Shown here: piece after piece, positions 6,410 to 7,791 of the stretch
Layout: each line of letters opens with the position of its first letter
Numbering within the stretch: position 1 is the first letter of the stretch
NCBI GenBank assembly: GCA_030681635.1
Contig: JAUXRT010000091.1
Location: 1 to 7,791, forward strand
Length of the DNA: 7,791 nt
Source of the DNA: Reyranella sp.
GTDB lineage: Bacteria; Pseudomonadota; Alphaproteobacteria; Reyranellales; Reyranellaceae
Direction of reading: 5' to 3'
Position numbers and translations under genes: made by a program
Notes under the pieces: generated by a model
The model's input: the letters and a program-made list of their open reading frames with translations, nothing else
Told to the model about the DNA's origin: nothing
Database searches by the model: none

Positions 6410-7264
6410 CTAACCCCGGCCGACGACGGTGCGCGCGCCTGCGGCCGGCACGAAGAAGTCGGGCATCAGCGGCGTACCGGGCGAGATGGCGTACTGGTCG
6501 AAGTCGGTGACGCCTTCGGCCGTCAGCACCTCGTCGTCGATGAAGAAGTTGCCGGTGGTCTGGCGCGAGGGCCGGGTCAGGATGGCGTGGGCGGCGTCGG
6601 CCATGATCTCGGGCTTGCGGCAGCGTTTCATGCCTTCCTCGCCGCCCAGGATGTTCTGGATGGCGGCGGTGGCGATGCCGGTCCGCGGCCACAAGCAATT
6701 GAAGGCGATTCCCTTGTCCTTGAATTCCGCCGCCATCGCCCAGGCGTAGACCGACATCGAATATTTGGCGAGCGTGTAGGCCGGATGGTTGGCGAACCAT
6801 TTGACGTCGAAATCGAGCGGCGGCGAGAGGTTCAGCACATGCGGGTTGGCGGCCTTCATGAGATGCGGGATGCACTTCTGCGAGACCAGGTAGGTGCCGC
6901 GGCCATTGATCTGGTGCATCAGATCGTAGCGCTTGATCGGCGTCGCGAGCGTGCCGGTGAGGCTGATGGCGCTGGCGTTGTTCACCAGGATGTCGATGCC
7001 CCCGAATTTCGCCACCGTGTCGGCGACGGCCTTGTCGACGCTCTGCTCGTCGCGGATGTCACAGGCGATCGGCAGTGCCTTGCCGCCGGCCTTCTCGATT
7101 TCCTCGGCAGCAGTGAAGATCGTGCCGGCGAGGCGCGGGTCGGGTTTCACCGTCTTGGCGGCGATGGTGATGTTGGCGCCATCGCGCGCGGCGCGCAGTG
7201 CAATGGCGAGGCCGATGCCGCGGCTGGCGCCGGTGATGAACAGGGTTTTGTTAGCTAGGCTCAT
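6410..7264 (-). CDS. HSDL2-like short-chain dehydrogenase
   Basis: This 284-residue SDR resembles the catalytic domain of hydroxysteroid dehydrogenase-like protein 2 (HSDL2). The cofactor motif TGASRGIG is at 11-18 and the HSDL2-style NNASAISLTGT follows from 95. N120 lies in QINGRGTYLVSQ, S147 in LNLSPPLDFDVKWF, and Y163 and K167 in HPAYTLAKYSMS. The segment NCLWPRTGIATAAIQNILGG (189-208) is diagnostic of this group. The SCP2 sterol-carrier domain found at the C-terminus of animal HSDL2 is absent; the protein ends after a short FFIDDEVLTAEGV tail region. ATG 7264 is chosen as the first methionine before the Rossmann motif, with GGGGA upstream. The open frame beyond it overlaps the amidase and is not coding. 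The true substrate of this family is poorly known; fatty-acyl or sterol-like ketones are suggested. Confidence 0.9.
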   Translation of the reverse strand: MSLANKTLFITGASRGIGLAIALRAARDGANITIAAKTVKPDPRLAGTIFTAAEEIEKAGGKALPIACDIRDEQSVDKAVADTVAKFGGIDILVNNASAISLTGTLATPIKRYDLMHQINGRGTYLVSQKCIPHLMKAANPHVLNLSPPLDFDVKWFANHPAYTLAKYSMSVYAWAMAAEFKDKGIAFNCLWPRTGIATAAIQNILGGEEGMKRCRKPEIMADAAHAILTRPSRQTTGNFFIDDEVLTAEGVTDFDQYAISPGTPLMPDFFVPAAGARTVVGRG

Positions 7265-7270
7265 GGCGTC

Positions 7271-7287
7271 CCCAAGAATTCCTTGGG
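7271..7287. promoter_or_regulatory. Inverted repeat over the ribosome-binding region of the minus-strand SDR
   Basis: CCCAAG (7271-7276) and CTTGGG (7282-7287) are perfect reverse complements around AATTC. Read on the minus strand, the second arm overlaps the GGGGA that precedes ATG 7264. It may be an operator in the divergent region or a hairpin that hides the start site. It is only a six-base arm pair, so chance is possible. A TATAGA sequence on the minus strand (7289-7294) could serve as a -10 box, but no matching -35 is evident. Confidence 0.35.
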
Positions 7288-7312
7288 CTCTATAGCCGGG
7301 TGGGAGAGGGGC

Positions 7313-7320
7313 GACTAGTC
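7313..7320. promoter_or_regulatory. Perfect 8-bp palindrome in the divergent intergenic region
   Basis: GACTAGTC is self-complementary and stands near the middle of the 81-base gap between divergent genes. A regulator half-site pair is conceivable. A single eight-base palindrome is weak evidence on its own. Confidence 0.2.
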
Positions 7321-7332
7321 TGGGTGTCATGC

Positions 7333-7340
7333 AAGGGAGG
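7333..7340 (+). promoter_or_regulatory. Shine-Dalgarno of the amidase, placed in a small hairpin loop
   Basis: AAGGGAGG lies five bases before ATG 7346 and decides the start. It is bracketed by CATGC (7328-7332) and GCATG (7340-7344), which are reverse complements, so most of the site would sit in the loop of a weak five-pair stem. Confidence 0.7.
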
Positions 7341-7345
7341 CATGC

Positions 7346-7791
7346 ATGGATCCGTGTTTCGAGACCGCCACCGGCCTTGGACGCGCTATACGAAACGGGA
7401 AGCTGAGTTCGGTCGAGGCGACCGAGGCGCACCTGCAGCGGATCGCCCGCATCAATGGACCGCTGAACGCGCTGGTGGTCGTCGATCGCGCGGGCGCCAT
7501 GAAGGCCGCCCGAGCCGCCGACCGTGCCGATCGGAAGAAAGGCGCCAGGCTCGGGCCGCTGCACGGCGTGCCCATCACCATCAAGGAGGCCTTCGACGTG
7601 GCGGGGCTCGCCACCACGTCGAGCCATCCGCCGCTCAAGGACAATGTCGCCCGATCCGACGCCAGCCTGGTGGCCCGGCTGCGGGCGGCGGGCGCCGTTA
7701 TCCTGGGCAAGACCAACGTGCCCGAGCTCTGCATGGATTTTCAGACCGAGAGCCCGCTGTTCGGCACGACCAGGAATGCCTGGGACGCGCG
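7346..7791 (+). CDS. Amidase-signature family enzyme (partial, N-terminal part)
   Basis: 148 codons are present before the window ends, roughly the first third of a usual 450-500-residue amidase-signature enzyme. The protein opens with a helical region (TGLGRAIRNGKLSSVEATEAHLQRI), then PLNALVVVD and the block GPLHGVPITIKEAFDVAG (70-87). K80 there is the catalytic lysine of the Ser-cisSer-Lys triad. Then ARLRAAGAVILGKTNVPELCMDF and TESPLFGTTRNAWD lead up to where the GGSSGGS motif with the two serines should follow; that part is outside the window. It probably hydrolyses an amide bond in the cytoplasm and may use an imported amide. It is divergent from the SDR/hydrolase pair and separately transcribed. 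The minus-strand reading over this region is a shadow. Confidence 0.92.
   Translation, partial: MDPCFETATGLGRAIRNGKLSSVEATEAHLQRIARINGPLNALVVVDRAGAMKAARAADRADRKKGARLGPLHGVPITIKEAFDVAGLATTSSHPPLKDNVARSDASLVARLRAAGAVILGKTNVPELCMDFQTESPLFGTTRNAWDA

Noticed and set aside
5280..6413. 377-residue plus-strand open frame spanning the convergent junction
   Set aside because: It crosses two real genes in wrong frames and has shadow-like composition.
6402..6875. N-terminal extension of the alpha/beta hydrolase into the SDR
   Set aside because: The added part is an alternative-frame reading of the HSDL2-like SDR; the hydrolase fold begins right after ATG 6401.
7265..7627. N-terminal extension of the HSDL2-like SDR over the amidase start
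   Set aside because: It is antisense to the clear amidase N-terminus, and the Rossmann motif begins just after ATG 7264.

Overview
The window is GC-rich, with G or C at most third codon positions. Its genes are tightly packed and many overlap by a few bases at start and stop codons. The gene content (a Liv-type ABC transporter fused to catabolic genes, a CmcJ/NvfI-family oxygenase, an HSDL2-like SDR) fits an environmental alphaproteobacterium of the Rhodospirillales, Reyranella or Bradyrhizobium kind. This placement is an inference from gene style; no marker gene is present. I see no rRNA, tRNA, mobile element, CRISPR array or riboswitch.

Left part (1-4643, + strand). The first bases look like the last codons of a substrate-binding protein gene (livK-type). 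A strong 10-bp hairpin follows at 53-77. Then come the two permeases (livH, livM) and the two ATPases (livG, livF) of a branched-chain amino acid/amide-type (HAAT) ABC importer. livH/livM, livM/livG and livG/livF all overlap. The operon runs directly into an SDR dehydrogenase, whose ATG abuts the livF stop, and a small cupin of the 2,4'-dihydroxyacetophenone dioxygenase type with a strong Shine-Dalgarno. The layout suggests one transcript that imports a small organic substrate, oxidises an alcohol to a ketone (SDR) and cleaves or otherwise oxidises the product (cupin). The substrate cannot be read from the sequence.

Middle (4644-5681). A 109-bp spacer holds a nested inverted repeat and leads to a CmcJ/NvfI-family oxygenase with an intact His-X-Asp...His iron-binding pattern. 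It ends in a 71-bp convergent intergenic region with two near-identical small hairpins, 28 bp apart.

Right part (5682-7791). On the minus strand an HSDL2-like SDR and an alpha/beta hydrolase form a two-gene operon, eight bases apart. An 81-bp divergent region with several short palindromes separates them from the start of an amidase-signature enzyme on the plus strand, which is cut by the window end.

Together the genes look like an uptake-plus-degradation locus: transporter, two dehydrogenases, two putative iron oxygenases, an esterase/hydrolase and an amidase. The most interesting points are this combination, the strongly degenerate ABC signature in LivG (an asymmetric ATPase pair), and the small structured elements in the spacers. 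Most individual families are known; a genuinely new biochemical system is not demonstrated here.
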